64,000 bases of DNA from Methanosalsum natronophilum (GCF_024808815.1 NZ_JANUCS010000008.1:1-64000); one strand, 5' to 3'. Counted from the stretch's first letter, positions 34,468-44,734 are shown. The notes: a model not told the origin generated them from the letters alone. Program-made: numbers and translations.

Positions 34468-34839
34468 ATGAATAACGAATATCCCCCACAAGTACAAAAC
34501 CAAATAGCACAACTTCAACAAGTTCAACAACAAGCACAGTCGTTAGCAATGCAGAAAATGCAAACAGAGTCTTTGAAGAAAGAGTCAGAGAATGCATTAG
34601 AAGAACTCAAAGAACTATCAGATGATTCTGTTATATATAGGGCAATAGGTGGACTTCAGATACAAGCTAATAAAGATGAAACTATAGATAAATTAAATGA
34701 AAAGATCGAATCTCTTTCTTTAAGAATTCAATCTATAACAAGGCAAGAGGAACGTGTTTCTAAAAGGTTCACACAACTGCAAGAGCAAATAAAACAGTCA
34801 ATGGGACAGCAGCAGGGTCAAGGTCATCAAGCACAATAA
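34468..34839 (+). CDS. pfdB: Prefoldin beta subunit
   Basis: 123 residues. Two long coiled-coil helices (QVQNQIAQLQQVQQQAQSLAMQ near the start and EERVSKRFTQLQEQIKQSM near the end) flank a short beta hairpin (ELSDDSVIYRAIGGLQIQANKDETI), the prefoldin beta architecture. It captures unfolded proteins with the alpha subunit and hands them to the thermosome. CAGGTGAAAAC precedes the ATG. Confidence 0.95.
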   Translation: MNNEYPPQVQNQIAQLQQVQQQAQSLAMQKMQTESLKKESENALEELKELSDDSVIYRAIGGLQIQANKDETIDKLNEKIESLSLRIQSITRQEERVSKRFTQLQEQIKQSMGQQQGQGHQAQ

Positions 34840-34892
34840 ACTTGTGTTTGATTTATCTTATGATTGAGACTTTTTTCCTTTAAGGACTAGAG

Positions 34893-35867
34893 GTGTCAAT
34901 GCGAGTAGATGAAATTGACTTTTACAACCGGTTATTGAATTATCGTGACATATTATATTTATGCCACCGTAATGCTGATCCAGATGCAGTAAGTAGTGCA
35001 TTTGCACTTTCAGAAGCTATAGGGGGTACTGTTGGCCTTGTTGACGGCTGTAACCGCGTAGCTTCCTTATTGATTGAAAAACTTGATATTGAGGTTGTAG
35101 AATCACCTAACTTTGATGAATATGAGTTTATATTAGTTGTAGATACATCTACAATATCTCAATTAAATGGTCTTAAACTAATGAAATATGGCGTGATTGA
35201 TCACCATGCTACAACAGCTTTAACAGAGAATGCGGAGTTCTATCTACATAAACATGCATCATCAACAGCTGAAATTGTATTTAGTGTTTTAAAGTGCATG
35301 GAGGCACCTGTTATGCCCAGAGTAGCTCTTGGATTACTAACAGGCATTGTTACTGACACAGGACACTTTAAACATGCTAATTCGGAGACATTCAGTTGTG
35401 TATCCGAGATTATTAAATTAAGTGGTGTAGATTATGCAGAAGTTATTGATTTAATGGCTAGCACCCCACAAGACATTTCAATTAGGATAGCTATGTTAAA
35501 AGCTGCAGCAAGAGCCGACACCGAACGTACAGGTGACTGGCTTATATCAACTTCATATGTAAGTTCATTTGGTGGTTCAGCGGCTTCGATGCTAATTAAT
35601 ATTGGCGCAGATGTATCATTTGTTGGTACGTCTCATAGCAATTCTACTACAAGAATAAGCGGCCGCGCTAAAAGAGAAGCTGTCAATGCAGGTGTAAATC
35701 TTGGCCAGATTATGGAAAACATCAGTGCTAATTATGATGGGACTGGTGGTGGCCATGCAGGTGCAGCAGGAATAGATGTTAATTCTGATATGAACGAAAT
35801 TTTAAATGAATGCAAGATGCATGTAATCGACATCCTTAAACATCAAGAAAATCCGTCAAACTTGTAA
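34893..35867 (+). CDS. DHH-family phosphoesterase (RecJ/NrnA-like)
   Basis: 324 residues. N-terminal DHH domain: LYLCHRNADPDAVSSAFAL (metal motif), VVDTSTISQ and VIDHHATT (the DHH). C-terminal DHHA1 domain ends with the nucleic-acid-binding GTGGGHAGAAG. It would hydrolyse short oligonucleotides, cyclic dinucleotide products or other phosphodiesters using Mn2+. It begins with GTG or the ATG two codons later, both after AGAGGTG. It follows pfdB by 50 bp, a common archaeal pairing. Confidence 0.92.
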   Translation: MSMRVDEIDFYNRLLNYRDILYLCHRNADPDAVSSAFALSEAIGGTVGLVDGCNRVASLLIEKLDIEVVESPNFDEYEFILVVDTSTISQLNGLKLMKYGVIDHHATTALTENAEFYLHKHASSTAEIVFSVLKCMEAPVMPRVALGLLTGIVTDTGHFKHANSETFSCVSEIIKLSGVDYAEVIDLMASTPQDISIRIAMLKAAARADTERTGDWLISTSYVSSFGGSAASMLINIGADVSFVGTSHSNSTTRISGRAKREAVNAGVNLGQIMENISANYDGTGGGHAGAAGIDVNSDMNEILNECKMHVIDILKHQENPSNL

Positions 35868-35908
35868 TTAAAATATTTTAAATGTGTTTGATTTGAAAGG
35901 TGAGTAAA

Positions 35909-37213
35909 ATGATAGAGTATTGGAATCCACAGGTAGAGAGGTTACCAGCAGATGAACTAAGGGTGATGCAAGAACAAAAGTTGAAAAATATTATAAAGTA
36001 CGTATATCAACATTCACCTTTCTATCGGACTAAATTTGATAATGCTGGTGTAAAACCTGAAGATATAAAGACTCTTGATGATGTGACAAAACTACCCTTT
36101 ACTTATAAGCAGGACCTTAGAGATACTTATCCAACTGGTATGTTTTGTGTTCCAAATGAAAGCTTGGTACGTTTTCATGTTTCTTCGGGAACTACAGGCA
36201 AACCCACAGTTGTTGGATATACTGCAAATGATGTGAATGAATGGACTAAATCACTTGCAAGAGCGTTAACTTCTATAGGACTAGGTCGGGGTGATGTTCT
36301 CCAAGTGAGCTATGGATATGGATTGTTTACTGGTGGCCTTGGTTTGCATTACGGGGCAGAGGAGATTGGGTCGAGTGTTCTTCCCACAAGTGCAGGAAAC
36401 ACTGAAAGACAACTTGAACTAATGCAAGACTTAGGTACTACATCGATTGCATGCACCCCTTCATATTTTTTATTCCTCAACGAGGTTGCAAAAAAAGAAA
36501 CCATTAATTTCCAAAAGGATACTAACCTAAGAGTTGGAATCTTAGGTGCAGAACCTTGGTCTGAAGAGATGAGAAAAAGAATTGAAGACTCTACTGGTAT
36601 AAAGGCTTATGATGTATTTGGAACTTCTGAATTAAGTGGACCTCTTTTTACTGAATGCCTATATCAAGATGGTATTCATATATGGGCTGATCAATTTTTA
36701 GTTGAAGTTATTGATACAGATACTGGTGAGCCTGTACCTGAAGGCGAACGAGGTGAACTTGTAATAACTACATTATCAAAAGAAGCGTTACCTTTGATAA
36801 GATATAAGATTGGTGACACTACAGTTCTTAATACTGAACCATGCCAATGTGGTCGTACACATCCACGTATAATGAGAATTCTTGGTCGAGTAGATGATAT
36901 GCTTGTGGTAAGAGGTATAAATGTATTCCCTGGCCAAGTTGAATCAGTACTTATGAACATCCCTGAAGTTGGAGAACACTTTATGATAATTGTTGACCGA
37001 GTAAATGAAATGGATTCCATGAATGTTCAAATAGAAGTCACTGACGAAGTATTTAGTGATAAAATCAATGACATGATATCATTAGAAAAAAAAGTTGCAT
37101 CTGCATTAAAGAGTGTATTGAATCTCAGTGTTAAAGTAGAACTTGTAGAACATGGTTCGCTTCCACGTACTGTTGGCAAATCGAAGAAAGTTATAGATAA
37201 GAGGAAACTATAG
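35909..37213 (+). CDS. Phenylacetate-CoA ligase-like adenylate-forming enzyme
   Basis: 434 residues from the ATG at 35909 (AAGGTGA five bases upstream). Adenylation motifs: FHVSSGTTGKPTVVGYT (P-loop), TSIACTPSYFLFL, YDVFGTSELSG, LPLIRYKIGDTT and RVDDMLVVRGINVFPGQVE. Family PaaK, which makes an acyl-CoA from an aryl acid and ATP. In methanogens a phenylacetate- or indoleacetate-CoA ligase may recover aromatic acids together with indolepyruvate ferredoxin oxidoreductase. The next gene encodes an ACT protein that may regulate it. Exact substrate unknown. Confidence 0.9.
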   Translation: MIEYWNPQVERLPADELRVMQEQKLKNIIKYVYQHSPFYRTKFDNAGVKPEDIKTLDDVTKLPFTYKQDLRDTYPTGMFCVPNESLVRFHVSSGTTGKPTVVGYTANDVNEWTKSLARALTSIGLGRGDVLQVSYGYGLFTGGLGLHYGAEEIGSSVLPTSAGNTERQLELMQDLGTTSIACTPSYFLFLNEVAKKETINFQKDTNLRVGILGAEPWSEEMRKRIEDSTGIKAYDVFGTSELSGPLFTECLYQDGIHIWADQFLVEVIDTDTGEPVPEGERGELVITTLSKEALPLIRYKIGDTTVLNTEPCQCGRTHPRIMRILGRVDDMLVVRGINVFPGQVESVLMNIPEVGEHFMIIVDRVNEMDSMNVQIEVTDEVFSDKINDMISLEKKVASALKSVLNLSVKVELVEHGSLPRTVGKSKKVIDKRKL

Positions 37214-37248
37214 AACTATATCTATAAAATTATCAAAGGTGATCAAAT

Positions 37249-37683
37249 ATGGATAAAACAATAAAACAGATATCTCTTTTTTCAGAGAATAGACCAGGAA
37301 GACTTGCCAAAACTGCTGAAAAACTCAAGTCTGCTGATGTCAATATTCGTGCATTCACTATAGCTGAGGCTGGAGATTTTGGAATTATTAGAATGGTCGT
37401 AGATAATCCTAGTAATGCTCATAAAGTACTTCATGATGCAGGTTTTACTGTCTCTGAGACGGATGTGCTTGGTGTAGAAATGGAAGATGTACCTGGAAGT
37501 CTTGCTAAAATAGCGGATGTATTAGGCGAACATAGTATAAATATAGATTATGCTTATGCTTTTGTAACTAGAACTGATAAAGCGTTTTTGATATTACGCG
37601 TAGATAACATTACAAATGCAATCAAAGTACTTGATGAAGCTAATATAGAACTTATTGATATGGACGATATAAAGTTACTGTAA
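37249..37683 (+). CDS. Tandem ACT-domain protein
   Basis: 144 residues, two ACT domains: residues 3-70 (IKQISLFSENRPGRLAKTAEKLKSADVNIRAFTIAEAGDFGIIRMVVDN) and 72-144 (GVEMEDVPGSLAKIADVLGEHSINIDYAYAFV). ACT pairs bind amino acids and control enzymes. It follows the PaaK-like gene by 35 bp, an arrangement kept in many archaea, so allosteric control of aromatic amino-acid or aryl-CoA metabolism is likely. GGTGAT precedes the ATG. Confidence 0.9.
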   Translation: MDKTIKQISLFSENRPGRLAKTAEKLKSADVNIRAFTIAEAGDFGIIRMVVDNPSNAHKVLHDAGFTVSETDVLGVEMEDVPGSLAKIADVLGEHSINIDYAYAFVTRTDKAFLILRVDNITNAIKVLDEANIELIDMDDIKLL

Positions 37684-37905
37684 CATTATATTGGAAAACT
37701 GTAAGTTCAATTTTGATATTGATAAAGTAGTACGAAGAACGAATGTATTTATGTATTTATTTATATAAACTAATAAACTAATGTGTGTGGCTACTTTACT
37801 TTGTAGTTAGTTGTAAATTGTAATTTAGAGTGAAGTGTAGCATATTTTAAATTTTTAAATTTATAAGCAATACAATTTAGTAATCGATATTAATTTTTGT
37901 AACAA

Positions 37906-37948
37906 GAATAAAAAGAAGTGGTTGAAAATAAAGGTTTTTATTTTCACC
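37906..37948 (-). terminator. Hairpin and T-run after ppdK
   Basis: On the minus strand GGTGAAAATAAA and TTTATTTTCAACC pair across a four-base loop (one bulged base), followed by a T-rich run. It starts 11 bp past the ppdK stop. Confidence 0.55.
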
Positions 37949-37958
37949 TACTAACCAT

Positions 37959-40613
37959 TTATTCCGATTCAATCTTTGCTTGTGCAGCTGCCAATCGGGC
38001 AATTGGTACTCTAAAAGGTGAACAACTAACATAATCTAGTCCGCAGGCATATCCAAATTTGATTGAAGTTGGTTCACCACCATGTTCACCACAAATGCCT
38101 ACTTTGAGGTTTATGTTACCCATTCTACCTTTTTGAATACCAATTTTTATTAGTTCTCCAACACCTTCTTGATCTAAGGAAACAAAAGGATCTATATCGA
38201 GTATCTGTTTTTCAATGTATAAAGGCAGATATTTGCCTGCATCATCTCGACTAAAACCAAAAGTTGTCTGAGTCAAATCATTAGTACCAAATGAGAAGAA
38301 ATCAGCATGTTTTGAAATTTTGTCTGCAGTAAGTGCAGCACGAGGTAATTCTATCATAGTTCCTATCAAATATTCAACATCCATACCATGCTCTTTCATA
38401 ACCCTTTCGGCAACTTCAGAGATTTCTTCCTTTACAATAGCTAATTCTTTTGCATCTGACACAAGTGGGATCATGATTTCTGGTATGACTTTAGTACCAT
38501 CACATTCAAGTTCACATGCTGCTTCGATGATTGCTTTAACTTGCATTTCATATATTTCAGGAAATGTGATCCCAAGTCTGCAACCTCTATGACCTAGCAT
38601 AGGATTAATCTCCTTTACAGCCTCTACACGCTCGATTAACTTCCTTACTTTCTTTATTTCTTTCCTTTTTTTGTCTTTATCGCACTCGAGTTTAACAAGT
38701 TTTGATTCGAGTTCTTCTAATCTTGGTAAAAACTCGTGTAATGGTGGATCTAGTAATCGAATTGTTACTGGATAGTTTTTCATAGCCTTGAAAATACCAA
38801 TAAAGTCATCCTTTTGCATAGGCTGAAGTTTAGCTAATGCAGTTCTCCTTTCATTTTCATCTTCTGCCATAATCATTTCGCGGACTACAGGTATTCTGTC
38901 ATCACCAAAGAACATATGTTCAGTTCTACACAATCCAATACCTTCAGCACCAAATTCTCTGGCAGTAGTAGCATCACTTGGCGTATCTGCATTTGTTCTT
39001 ATATTTATATCACGAATCTCGTCAGCCCATTTGAGAAGAACTTCAAGATATTCACTTACACCGGGTGCTTCAACTTCAACTTGTCCCAAAATAACCCTGC
39101 CTGTAGTTCCATCAATTGAGATATAGTCACCTTCTTTCACTTTAATATCATCAACCATGAAAAAAGAACTTGAGGCATCAATCACAATATCAGAACATCC
39201 AGCAACACATGGTTTTCCCATACCTCTTGCAACAACTGCTGCATGTGATGTCATACCACCTCTTACTGTTAGAATACCTTCAGCTGCATGCATTCCACCA
39301 ATATCTTCAGGTGAAGTTTCTGTGCGTACCATTATTGTATTTTCACCTTTCTTCTCCATATCTTCAGCATGGTCTGCTGAAAAAACTACTTTACCTACAG
39401 CTGCACCTGGGGAGGCGGCAAGTCCTGTAGCTATTACCTTACATATTGAATCAGGTTTTATCATTGGATGTAACATTTGATCAACTTGTTTCGGTTCCAA
39501 CCTCATTACAGCTGTTCTTTTATCGATTAAGCCTTCATCGACCATATCTACAGCAATCCTGATTGCAGAAGCAGCTGATCTTTTTCCAGTCCTTGTCTGT
39601 AAAATATAAAGTTTACCTTCTTCTATAGTAAACTCGATATCCTGCATATCCTTAAAGTGCTCTTCAAGCTTGTTAAAAATATCTACTAACTGTTCGTAAA
39701 CATCAGGCATTGATTTTTCTAAAGTTTCAATGGATTCAGGTGTTCTTATTCCAGCAACAACATCTTCACCCTGTGCATTTATGAGATACTCCCCAAAACA
39801 ATTTTTTTCACCAGTCCCCGGGTCTCTTGTAAAAGCCACACCAGTACCAGAAGTTTCACCCATATTCCCGTAAACCATTGTCTGAATATTTACAGCAGTT
39901 CCCCAACTATGAGGTATTCCATGCAAATTTCTATACTTAATAGCTCGTTGATTGTTCCATGAGCTGAACACAGCGTCAATGGCCATTTGAAGATGCTCTT
40001 TTGGATCCTGTGTAAAAGGCTTACCTGTACATTTTTTAATAATAGATTTAAACTTCTCGACAATATCTTTTAAATCATCTACACTAAGCTCAGTATCTAG
40101 TTTAACTCCAAGTTCACACTTCTTTTTCTCAAGCGTATCTTCAAACTTATTGTAACTTATTCCAAGAACTACATCTGCAAACATTGATAAAAATCTACGA
40201 TAACTATCATAAGCAAATCTAGGATTATCGGTTTTTTTTGCAAGACCTTTAACAGACTCGTCATTGAGACCTAAGTTTAATACAGTATCCATCATACCTG
40301 GCATTGAAGCTTTAGCTCCAGATCTTACAGATAAAAGTAGTGGGTTATCCGAGTCACCAAATTTCTTGCTACTAACTTGTTCAAGTTTTTTAATAGAATT
40401 ATTAACTTGCTCAATCAGGCCATCAGGGTATTTATTATTCTTTAGATAATATATACAAACATCAGTTGAAATCGTGAATCCAGGGGGTACAGGTACTCCC
40501 AAATTAGCCATTTCTGCAAGGTTTGCGCCTTTACCACCCAACAAATTTGTCATTTGTCCATTACCGTCAGTTTCATTATTTCCGAAAAAGTATACGAGTT
40601 TGTCTTCAGCCAC
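37959..40613 (-). CDS. ppdK: Pyruvate, phosphate dikinase
   Basis: 884 residues, full length. N-terminal ATP-grasp nucleotide domain (LLGGKGANLAEMANLGVPVPPGFTIST, then SVRSGAKASMPGMMDTVLNLGLN); central phosphohistidine domain with the catalytic His in GGMTSHAAVVARGMGKPCVAG; C-terminal PEP/pyruvate TIM barrel (RTEHMFF, MLGHRGCRLG, FSFGTNDLTQTTFGFSRDD, and the catalytic Cys in VGICGEHGGEP). It interconverts pyruvate, ATP and phosphate with PEP, AMP and pyrophosphate, for gluconeogenesis from acetyl units. Codon use is slightly G+C-richer than in the surroundings. Monocistronic, no regulator (DUF299) next to it. Confidence 0.97.
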   Translation of the reverse strand: MAEDKLVYFFGNNETDGNGQMTNLLGGKGANLAEMANLGVPVPPGFTISTDVCIYYLKNNKYPDGLIEQVNNSIKKLEQVSSKKFGDSDNPLLLSVRSGAKASMPGMMDTVLNLGLNDESVKGLAKKTDNPRFAYDSYRRFLSMFADVVLGISYNKFEDTLEKKKCELGVKLDTELSVDDLKDIVEKFKSIIKKCTGKPFTQDPKEHLQMAIDAVFSSWNNQRAIKYRNLHGIPHSWGTAVNIQTMVYGNMGETSGTGVAFTRDPGTGEKNCFGEYLINAQGEDVVAGIRTPESIETLEKSMPDVYEQLVDIFNKLEEHFKDMQDIEFTIEEGKLYILQTRTGKRSAASAIRIAVDMVDEGLIDKRTAVMRLEPKQVDQMLHPMIKPDSICKVIATGLAASPGAAVGKVVFSADHAEDMEKKGENTIMVRTETSPEDIGGMHAAEGILTVRGGMTSHAAVVARGMGKPCVAGCSDIVIDASSSFFMVDDIKVKEGDYISIDGTTGRVILGQVEVEAPGVSEYLEVLLKWADEIRDINIRTNADTPSDATTAREFGAEGIGLCRTEHMFFGDDRIPVVREMIMAEDENERRTALAKLQPMQKDDFIGIFKAMKNYPVTIRLLDPPLHEFLPRLEELESKLVKLECDKDKKRKEIKKVRKLIERVEAVKEINPMLGHRGCRLGITFPEIYEMQVKAIIEAACELECDGTKVIPEIMIPLVSDAKELAIVKEEISEVAERVMKEHGMDVEYLIGTMIELPRAALTADKISKHADFFSFGTNDLTQTTFGFSRDDAGKYLPLYIEKQILDIDPFVSLDQEGVGELIKIGIQKGRMGNINLKVGICGEHGGEPTSIKFGYACGLDYVSCSPFRVPIARLAAAQAKIESE

Positions 40614-40969
40614 CAGTTATCCTCCATGGAGCAGATGCCTCTATTTTTTACTATATATAGCATATTGAATTCAATGATGGTTAATAATGAATTTCAAAAG
40701 GTACCTTTAATATTAAAGTTTATGGTTTTTATCTATGATAGTGTTATGACAATTGCATTAATTGATAGGATTGCTGATTAACTTAAGGATATTTTTTGAA
40801 AAATGCTAGAATCTAATATTTTAAGCATGTTTATTTTTGGAAAAACCTTTCCAGAATGTGTATAGGAAAAAAACGTTATTTTAAATTGATTGCGAAATGT
40901 ATTTATATTATGAATTTGTTAGTTAACTACTGAACAATTGTATTTATATATTGTGTGTAGACGAGTAAT
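40614..40969. other. Divergent promoter region ppdK / gar1
   Basis: 356 bp. It contains TATA-like elements for gar1, TGTATTTATATTA near 40900 and TGTATTTATATATTG at 40939-40953. A ribosome-binding site for ppdK is present (GGAGGAT near 40621-40627, minus strand). No gene was seen. Confidence 0.5.
40941..40950 (+). promoter_or_regulatory. TATA box of gar1, leaderless transcript likely
   Basis: TATTTATATA lies about 27 bp before the gar1 ATG. With initiation 22-27 bp downstream of the box the mRNA would begin at or next to the start codon. No ribosome-binding site precedes that ATG, in agreement. Confidence 0.55.
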
Positions 40970-41230
40970 ATGAAAAGACTTGGTAAAGTAATGCATATAA
41001 CCGGTCAAAAGAACATAATAGTTCGGGGAGATCAGAAAGCAAGTCCTTATGGCCTAAAAGAAATTCCTAGAATTAATTCGTATGTAATAGATAAATCCGT
41101 TGACCGTGTTGGGAAGATTAATAATATATTTGGATCAGTTACTAAACCATATTATTCAATCAAACCACGTAAATCACATGATTATGGTTATCTTCAATCA
41201 CTTATCGGTGAAAAAGTCTACGTCCAATGA
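40970..41230 (+). CDS. gar1: H/ACA RNP protein Gar1
   Basis: 86 residues, Gar1/Naf1 beta-barrel (MKRLGKVMHITGQKNIIVRG... VIDKSVDRVGKINNIFGSVTKPYYSIKP). It joins Cbf5, Nop10 and L7Ae in guiding rRNA pseudouridylation, helping substrate turnover. The gene precedes tfb, an arrangement conserved in Methanosarcinales. Confidence 0.9.
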   Translation: MKRLGKVMHITGQKNIIVRGDQKASPYGLKEIPRINSYVIDKSVDRVGKINNIFGSVTKPYYSIKPRKSHDYGYLQSLIGEKVYVQ

Positions 41231-41378
41231 GAGCATTATAGTAATTAAAAGGTTATGTAATATTTCCTTTTTAATTTTTGTGGTCGCTCTTATTCAAATA
41301 TTATGATTGGCATCATATTTGCATAATAAAATCACATCAAGTTAAAGTTTACTAAAGTGACATAACAGGAGATATCAA

Positions 41379-42392
41379 ATGGTAGAAGTTGAGAGAACTC
41401 GGTATTCTGAAACCTCGGAAAGAGAAAAAATGCGTGCAATGATTAAAGCACGTAAAGAAAAAGAGAAAACTGATGATACTGAGAAACCTGAAGTAATATG
41501 CCCTGAATGTGAAAGCAGGAGTTTGGAGCATGATTATGAAAGGGCAGAACTCGTATGTGCTGACTGTGGGTTGGTAGTAGATGCAGAGTTTGTAGATGAA
41601 GGACCAGAATGGCGTGCATTTGATCACGACCAGAGGATGAAACGGTCAAGAGTAGGTGCACCAATGACCTATACTATACATGACAAAGGTCTTTCCACAA
41701 TGATAGATTGGAGAAATCGAGATTCATATGGAAAATCAATTTCATCAAAGAACAGAGCTCAATTGTATAGGTTGAGAAAATGGCAAAGACGCATACGTGT
41801 AAGCAATGCAACTGAAAGAAACTTAGCTTTTGCACTATCAGAACTTGATAGGATGGCTTCTGCCCTAGGTTTACCGCGGACTGTAAGGGAAACTGCAGCA
41901 GTAGTATACAGGAAAGCTGTAGACAAAAACCTGATACGTGGTAGGAGTATTGAGGGGGTTGCTGCAGCCGCATTGTATGCTGCATGTAGACAATGTAGTG
42001 TGCCAAGGACGCTTGATGAGATTGGTGAGGTTTCAAGGGTTAGCAGGAAAGAGATTGGTAGAACTTATCGATTCATTTCAAGGGAACTATCACTTAAATT
42101 AATGCCTACATCACCAATAGATTATGTACCAAGATTTTGTTCAGGACTACAGCTTAAAGGAGAAGTTCAATCCAAGAGTGTAGAAATATTAAGACAAGCC
42201 TCGGAAAAAGAACTTACAAGTGGTCGTGGACCTACAGGAGTTGCTGCAGCTGCCATTTATATAGCTTCAATATTATGCGGCGATAGAAGAACACAACGAG
42301 AAGTTGCTGATGTTGCTGGTGTTACTGAAGTAACGATACGTAACAGGTACAAAGAGCTTGCAGAAGAGCTTGATATTGAGATCATTCTGTAA
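41379..42392 (+). CDS. tfb: Transcription initiation factor TFB
   Basis: 337 residues. N-terminal zinc ribbon [24 protein letters not shown] (residues about 42-65), a B-finger/linker region ([33 protein letters not shown]), and two cyclin-like repeats (about 130-225 and 235-330), ending with the DNA-recognising helix-turn-helix [30 protein letters not shown] binds TBP-DNA and the BRE and recruits RNA polymerase. Preceded by CAGGAGATATCAA. Confidence 0.97.
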   Translation: MVEVERTRYSETSEREKMRAMIKARKEKEKTDDTEKPEVICPECESRSLEHDYERAELVCADCGLVVDAEFVDEGPEWRAFDHDQRMKRSRVGAPMTYTIHDKGLSTMIDWRNRDSYGKSISSKNRAQLYRLRKWQRRIRVSNATERNLAFALSELDRMASALGLPRTVRETAAVVYRKAVDKNLIRGRSIEGVAAAALYAACRQCSVPRTLDEIGEVSRVSRKEIGRTYRFISRELSLKLMPTSPIDYVPRFCSGLQLKGEVQSKSVEILRQASEKELTSGRGPTGVAAAAIYIASILCGDRRTQREVADVAGVTEVTIRNRYKELAEELDIEIIL

Positions 42393-42487
42393 TAAATTCT
42401 GATCTCAACTTTTTCAAGAAGCATTCATATTCTGTTAATTTTTTTGGTATCATATAAGTCCAGAATAGGACTTTGTGGGTTCCAATT

Positions 42488-43112
42488 ATGTTAGAAATAA
42501 TGCATTTACTTTTTATAGGGTTTTCTGTAGGGCTCTCTGGTGCCACTCGTACCTGGCCCAATGTTATTTGCTACTATAGACTCCTCTATGAGGACTGGAT
42601 GGAAAGCCGGGCCTAAGATTGTTATGGGGCATGCTGGCTTGGAAATGTTAGTAATAGTTTTGATTTTAGCAGGTGTATTCTCAGTACTTGAAGGTTCAAT
42701 TCCCAAGTCAATATCGGTTATTGGCGGTATAGTCTTAATCTTGTTTGGCGTGCTTACTGCAAAAAATGGATATGAAATTAAAGGTAAAGTATACAATAAA
42801 GATGGCTCAGCTTCCAATACTGCTATAAATCCATACATTGCAGGTATACTAACATCTGCATCGAACCCCTATTTCTGGATATGGTGGATTACTGCCGGTA
42901 CTGCCCTAATGTTTTATGGTCTTGAGGTAGGTATTGTTGCTATGTTCTTGTTCATAATAGGTCATTGGTTAGCTGATATTGGGTGGTATAGTGCTGTATC
43001 ACTTGGGTTTAGCCGTGGAAAAACTTTAATGTCATTTTTAATGTATAAATATATAATTATTGCATGTGGTACCTTTTTAGTGATTTTTGGTGCTTGGTTC
43101 ATAGTCAATTAA
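42488..43112 (+). pseudogene. LysE-type exporter gene with a single-base frameshift
   Basis: The usual N-terminal segment of LysE-type exporters is encoded from the ATG at 42488 (MLEIMHLLFIGFSVGLSG) in frame 2. The rest (…LVPGPMLFATIDSSM… to the stop at 43112) runs in frame 3. Loss of one C at 42543-42544 would restore …GLSGALVPGPMLFATI, the expected sequence of the family. The downstream frame has a GTG at 42540 but would start after the first helix. The protein has six predicted membrane helices and would export amino acids or similar small solutes. Either the gene is dead in this strain, or the extra base is a sequencing error. Confidence 0.8.
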
Positions 43113-43165
43113 ATTAGAAAGGGTTGCCCAAATTTATTAAGGATATATGAGGTGTTATTAATAGT

Positions 43166-44185
43166 ATGGAACGATATTGTATCAAGGTACCTACAAAAGA
43201 AGCAGAAAAAGTACGCAGGATTTTACTTGATAATGAATTACTTGACGGTGATTTTAAAATATTTTCCTCTACAAACTTTATTTTTTTACCAATAGTAAGA
43301 TTAGTGCCACTTCAGCTTTTAAAAGAATTACAATTATCTAATCAGATTGAGGTCGTAAAAAAAGAATTTGATCCTATTGAAAAACCTCCTACACTTGAAG
43401 GTATATTAGGTTTCAATCCACAACATGAACTTATTGGGAATGTTGCTATCATTGACTCTGAAATAGATCAAAAAAAAGAGGTTGCAAATGCACTGTTAAA
43501 AGCATATCCTAAATTGAAAACTGTTGTTGCAAGTAAAAGTCCAGTTCAGGGAGAGTTTAGAGTAAAGAAATATGAATTCGTTAAAGGAGAATGTACTACG
43601 GAAACAGTTCATAAAGAAAACGGATGCAAGTTCACTCTTGACCTTGAGAAAACTTATTTTACGCCAAGATTAGCTACTGAAAGGCAAAGAGTTGCTTCAA
43701 ATGTTTGTAAGGGTGATAAGGTGATTGATATGTTTGCTGGAGTGGGTCCCTACAGTATACTTATTGCTAAGAGTGGTCTTGCTGAGAAGATAGTTGCAAT
43801 TGATAAAAATCCAAATGCTATAAGCTATTTGAAAAAAAACATTAAACTGAATAAAGTGGAAAATATCGATGCAATAGAGGCTGATGCACGATATTTAAGT
43901 AGTAAATATAATGGATTTGCGGATCATATCATAATGAACTTACCTCATAGTGCTTATGAATTCTTAGATTCAGCTATAAGTATGGTTAAAGCTGGTGGTA
44001 TAATATATTATTATACTATTAATCCCGAAAATAATTTATTTGGAGCCTCGATTAAACAAATAAATGAAAGTTGTGAGAGACTAGGTAAGGAATGTATCAT
44101 CAAAGAAGAACGTATAGTTAGATCATATGCACCACACCAGTATAATATCTGCATAGAGTTTCGTGTAAATAATGATAAAGTTTAA
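43166..44185 (+). CDS. trm5: tRNA (guanine37-N1)-methyltransferase Trm5
   Basis: 339 residues. N-terminal D1 domain, linker D2 (EGILGFNPQHELIGNVAIID), and a Rossmann methyltransferase with GDKVIDMFAGVGPYSILIAKSG (SAM site), AIDKNPNAISYLKKNIKLN, and the catalytic NLPHSAYEFLD motif. It methylates N1 of G37 next to the anticodon to keep the reading frame. A tRNA-Thr gene follows 49 bp downstream. Confidence 0.94.
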   Translation: MERYCIKVPTKEAEKVRRILLDNELLDGDFKIFSSTNFIFLPIVRLVPLQLLKELQLSNQIEVVKKEFDPIEKPPTLEGILGFNPQHELIGNVAIIDSEIDQKKEVANALLKAYPKLKTVVASKSPVQGEFRVKKYEFVKGECTTETVHKENGCKFTLDLEKTYFTPRLATERQRVASNVCKGDKVIDMFAGVGPYSILIAKSGLAEKIVAIDKNPNAISYLKKNIKLNKVENIDAIEADARYLSSKYNGFADHIIMNLPHSAYEFLDSAISMVKAGGIIYYYTINPENNLFGASIKQINESCERLGKECIIKEERIVRSYAPHQYNICIEFRVNNDKV

Positions 44186-44234
44186 AATCAGGAAATGCCT
44201 ATTTTCCATTCTACCCAAAAATCTACCCATATTC

Positions 44235-44308
44235 GCCGTTGTGGCTTAGTCCGGTATAGCGGCTGATTCGTAATCAGCAGGTCGAGGGTTCGAATCCCTC
44301 CGACGGCT
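44235..44308 (+). tRNA. tRNA-Thr (anticodon CGT)
   Basis: Cloverleaf of 74 bases: acceptor GCCGTTG/CGACGGC, D arm with GGCTTAGTCCGG, anticodon arm GCTGA-TTCGTAA-TCAGC with anticodon CGT at 44269-44271 reading ACG (Thr), and a T arm GAGGGTTCGAATCCCTC. The discriminator is T and no CCA is encoded, as in most archaeal tRNAs. No intron. Confidence 0.93.
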
Positions 44309-44734
44309 AATTAAATTATTAGTATAAATTCTTATTATGTTACTTTGAATCTAAGGCAGTTTGTAAGTCTAATTTGGATATATCTTTGCGTGTAGCAAGT
44401 GTATAGGCCTATAGAGAGTTAGACTTTAGGAAAATATAATTATTACTTTTATCTTCTATATTATTCAAATAAGTTTTTATGTACTAATTGAATTAGGTTT
44501 ATCAAGATTGGTAATTTAAAAGATTTTGATATTTGTATTATTTGTTAAAAATTTAAATAAATATTAAAAAACACTAGTATTGTTTATATAAATAATATCT
44601 CTAACTTTTTAATAATTGTAGCTATTGTTAACTAATATAGAACATTAGAAAGTAGTTATAGTTTGATAAAACTCAGAAGCTTCAGGACTTAAATAGATAC
44701 TTTCTATCACAAGCTAACTGAACTGACTATTTTA
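44309..44734. other. Gap after tRNA-Thr
   Basis: About 426 bp of A/T-rich DNA between the tRNA and the decayed insertion sequence. No gene or second tRNA is seen. Its length and composition suggest old mobile-element debris beyond recognition. Confidence 0.4.

Noticed and set aside
44186-44308. tRNA-Thr as the attachment site of an integrated element
   Set aside because: No repeat of its 3' end was noticed downstream, and the only nearby mobile DNA is an IS remnant that does not use att sites.
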